DNA of 64,000 nt from Gonocerus acuteangulatus (Eukaryota; Arthropoda; Insecta; Hemiptera; Coreidae), in assembly GCA_946811695.1 (NCBI GenBank), contig OX328124.1, forward strand, positions 99,124,547 to 99,188,546, in the 5' to 3' direction. The position numbers and the translations under genes are program-made. This document shows, one piece after another, positions 60,845 through 64,000 of this stretch; position 1 is the stretch's first letter, and every line of letters begins with the position of its first letter. The notes under the pieces were generated by a model. That model saw nothing but the letters and a program-made list of their open reading frames with translations. It was not told the DNA's origin and did not search any database.

Positions 60845-63834
60845 TTTGAATCTAGAATTGAGGGGACATACTTGCTGGAGTAATTTACTTGTTTGTACAT
60901 ATTTAATTAGCGGCTTAAGATTTGATATCCGTATCCTTATCAGCTGATGTGGATTCCCACCAGGAAAATATTCTCAGTCTTCATTCGACCACGGTAGGAC
61001 AAGGCCCTCAACCTTCTGTGCTGTAAGTATCATAATCTGTAGACGTATATAATTTATAGATAACACTTTAAGTTGCTTAATAAGTGATACCAAAGAAATC
61101 CAAACACAAATTATATAATAAATAAAATAAACAAATTCAAGAGGGGATAATTTATTTACCATTTTATTTTCGTTTCAACCACACCTTCATTCTTTAGAAA
61201 ATTGTTCCTTGTACTTAAAACCATGAATTTACTTAAAATAGGGAACTTGCTCAGAGTAAAGAAATATATGAAATATCTTCTTACCTTAAAAGATATCAGC
61301 TTATCTCTACTTGTCAAGAGCAACTCATTCATTATTGTTTATCAAATATCTTCAGCTTAATTTAAGTAATTTCCTAAAAATAAAAATAACCATATTATTG
61401 TTCCGGGAATGAACCGAATTGATAAAGCAGTGATCCGAAACTTTCCTTTTGGGTTTAGTTCTACAAAGTTTAAGAATTATCTACGCCATCTGGGCAGCAT
61501 TTTTTTTGGATATATCTTTTGGTTTATTTTGAATTATAGACACCGTCGTTTGGGTTTTTAAAAAAAAATCTACTTTACAGTAAAGCTTCTCTATACACGA
61601 TATTAGACGTATAGCCATCGGGGATCAAGGCTACTACGATTTCTAAAACGCGACAAAGCCAGATAAAGCTGACCGTGTGAAAAACAGCTAACACTTACCT
61701 AGATCCACACCCACAACTTTTAGCGTCAGACCTTGGGCTTTATTAAAGTTTTTCATTCAAAGGCTTTCAGGTAAACGTTTCAGATGTATTTTTACAGGGG
61801 GGGAAATCGTATGAAACCACTGCAAGGCGATGTGTTGAACCAATTTCGAGAAAAATATGAACAAATAAATGATTTATTTTTGGCGCTCAATATTCATCAA
61901 AATTATAAATATCGCACAAAGTTTCCAACATGAAGTTGGGAACAAAATATTAAGACAAGGTATTCGAAACTAATAAAATCGTTCCAGATGGAGCAGTTCC
62001 AGCGAGTGGGGATTGTTTTTTTTTTTTTATATTGTATAGTGGGTCAGCCCGGCATAACGTTACATATTTAATTTTACGGTTCTGAGTTTTATCTTATTTT
62101 ATGGTCGACTGATAATAAATGATAAATAAGAGTCATACTTTTAACAACTCTTCCCACAGTATTTCCTTACCTTATTCGTCGTATGCTATTTCTGTAAATG
62201 CTGTTGGTAATTATTGGATATATTTTGTTCCCAACTAATTTCTTCTATATATTTTTTAGTGCTGGTTGTTCACATTTCTGTGTGTTTAAGAGTGTGTAAT
62301 ACCTGATCACATTGTAGTATTCACAAAAATGGTCCGATTTTGATTGAATTTAAACTGCACTTTTTTTAGGCGAGATTAGAGCAAAAGAAATCGTAGTATT
62401 CCTCACAAACTAGCGGAAGTGGAGATAACTCGCGAGTGATATATTTATTGCGTCTACAATTGATTGTTATTTTAGCTCCAAAAATCTCGGTTTTTGATTT
62501 TCCATTATGTCATGAATTAAATTTGTACATTAGTATATTATTGTTATAATTTTAAATTTTCAGCTTTAAGAATTTCTTTGCCAAGCCTTGCAAATAGCAT
62601 ATAAGCGATTTATGGAAACTTCGTAACATAAAAAAGTTCATAAATATTTGTACTACAGTTTTCATTAAGGATAAGCGAAATTTGAGAGGGAGGAGTGAGT
62701 AATTTCACCTGGGGGTAATACTACCTTGTACGTTTTTTTATCATTTTTTTTATGGGCTAAATTTCTTCCTTAAAGAATCAAAAATGATATCCAAGTGTGT
62801 TTATGTCAAGATTTTTTTTTTTTTAATTTGGCAAAAAATACGATTTTACGATGAAGTCCCGATGCCATTTTAATTGTTAAGTTTTTCTGGATCCTCCTTC
62901 ATTACATTTAAAAATTAAAACCAATTTTTTTAATCTTTATTACGAGAAATGATGAAAAAAAAATAGATAAGATAAGAACATTTCAGAACGTTAAACTTTA
63001 AAGTCGCTTCATCAAAACTATGTTTTTCACTTCGGTCGATACTCTGGCGTCTTCAATTTTTGACCGAACATCTTCAAAGTTTAACTGCAGCTTCCTAATG
63101 ATATTTGCTAGTAAAGCTTGTAGTATTTTTTTGATTCATTGATTTATAACGATTTTATGACCGATTTTTGATGGATTTTTTATTATAAAATTAATAAGTG
63201 TTCACCATTTTCGAAAAAAATTAATATTTCTTAAAAATCCTACGTACTTTAGTATATTTAACCTTCTTCTTTCGAAATAATTTTAGTTTTTCGTTCTAGA
63301 TTAAAACTTGCTGCCTTCAGACTATCGCCCGTCAAAAAAGAGGGTCTCCGTTCGTCAGACACAGCGCCGGCATTTTTTGTCTGAAGAATTAAAACTTATT
63401 TTTAGTGGATATTTTAACATCCCATATAAAACGTTTGCTATAAAGAATTGAAAAATATTGATTTATTTGTTATATATAAATTCAAGAAAATTACTTTGAT
63501 TTTGATCGCACAAGGTAATATTACCCCTTAGTAACGTCAGTTTCCTTGCTTTGCGGCACCTAAAATCTCGCTTTTATTTGAGATGTCACGGAAGTAGTTG
63601 TTTATAATGTTCACAAAATATCATATATTCCAAGCAAGGTAAGGGGTATTATTCGTCCACAGTTAGCAGCATTGAGCTTCCTATAGTATACGAACACTCG
63701 GTATTTTCTAGCAGTGGGTTCTTTTTCTTGTTAGGGAAGGAAAAACCTACTTAAGCAATCTGCGGTATAATATCTTCATAGGGGTTACTACACATTTGAG
63801 CCAATTATTTTCATTTTTAAATAGTTTGTTTCAG
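60845..63834. other. Intergenic upstream of the methyltransferase gene
   Basis: No gene seen over about 3 kb. 61550-61640 carries a piece of the 23-kb repeat ('gatattagacgtatagccat'), and 61985-62010 a piece of the 'gcagttcc...gcgagt' repeat. The promoter and a possible non-coding first exon of the methyltransferase gene may lie here; I cannot place them. Confidence 0.45.
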
Positions 63835-63860
63835 AGATATTTGGAGGGCTATTTAATAAT

Positions 63861-64000
63861 ATGGCACAACCACTAGATTATCACAAAGCAGCTCCTCCAT
63901 CAGCAAAGTATGGACTTGAATTTCTTCAAGAAATCAAGGACCAGTTCAACTGGATCGATGAGGAAAAGGTACTTGATATTGGATGTGGGCCGGGCAATTT
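63861..64000 (+). CDS. JHAMT-like SAM-dependent methyltransferase, first coding exon (partial)
   Basis: The frame MAQPLDYHKAAPPSAKYGLE continues to EEKVLDIGCGPGN, where the window ends. VLDIGCGPG is motif I, the glycine-rich SAM-binding loop of class I methyltransferases. Its placement about 40 residues from the start with a Trp/Asp-rich lead-in is as in juvenile hormone acid O-methyltransferase and its arthropod relatives. An acceptor-like 'gtttcag' ends at 63834, 26 nt before the ATG, so a non-coding first exon upstream is likely. Substrate cannot be told from this fragment; many arthropods carry large families of such genes. Confidence 0.8.
   Translation, partial: MAQPLDYHKAAPPSAKYGLEFLQEIKDQFNWIDEEKVLDIGCGPGN

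Overview
The window is a gene-poor, AT-rich, transposon-dense piece of an animal nuclear genome. An arthropod is most likely. Genes carry spliceosomal introns, and the helicase gene is bilaterian in type with an N-terminus resembling the fly orthologue abstrakt. The last exon begins a juvenile-hormone-acid-methyltransferase-like protein, a family known from arthropods. I cannot name the species.

Host genes. (1) An intact, intronless ABHD18-type alpha/beta hydrolase lies on the minus strand at 24443-25789. (2) The DEAD-box helicase DDX41 (abstrakt) is complete on the plus strand at 35820-52077. I could place all 14 coding exons with consistent GT/AG sites and phases, giving 1,842 nt and 613 residues. 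(3) The first coding exon of a class I SAM methyltransferase of the JHAMT-like type starts at 63861 and runs off the window. An unrecognised antisense reading frame, probably a broken gene copy, lies in DDX41 intron 2.

Mobile DNA by region. 0.2-1.1 kb: Penelope-like (PLE) 3' end with a 266-nt palindrome. 2.9-4.3 kb: dead Ty3/gypsy pol fragment with LTR. 5.9-6.6 kb: fold-back element. 7.1-8.3 kb: copia remnant. 10.5-11.3, 16.0-16.7 and 21.1-21.5 kb: short Helitrons with readable TC...CTAG ends. 13.8-14.8 and 30.8-31.4 kb: the same composite of 143-bp tandem units, (TA)n and a unique block, in opposite orientation. 17.9-18.2, 18.6-19.7 and 37.9-38.7 kb: ORF-less elements with 14-15 bp target-site duplications. 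29.0, 33.1, 46.4 and 49.3 kb: MITEs. 43.7-46.3 kb: a LINE nested in a pogo/Tigger-like element. 52.9-57.6 kb: a complete PLE with an intact 794-residue reverse transcriptase/GIY-YIG protein in a head-to-head dimer. tRNA-derived SINEs of at least three types are scattered through the window.

The most interesting signal is a set of hammerhead-ribozyme-like motifs. They have core CTGANGA, then helix II, then GAAAC, then a short self-complementary helix III. They occur in at least four different element families here: the coding PLE, the PLE fragment at the left end, and ORF-less elements that have clean 14-15 bp target-site duplications. Hammerheads in PLEs are known. The ORF-less, TSD-flanked carriers look like non-autonomous, PLE-mobilised ribozyme elements and deserve checking.
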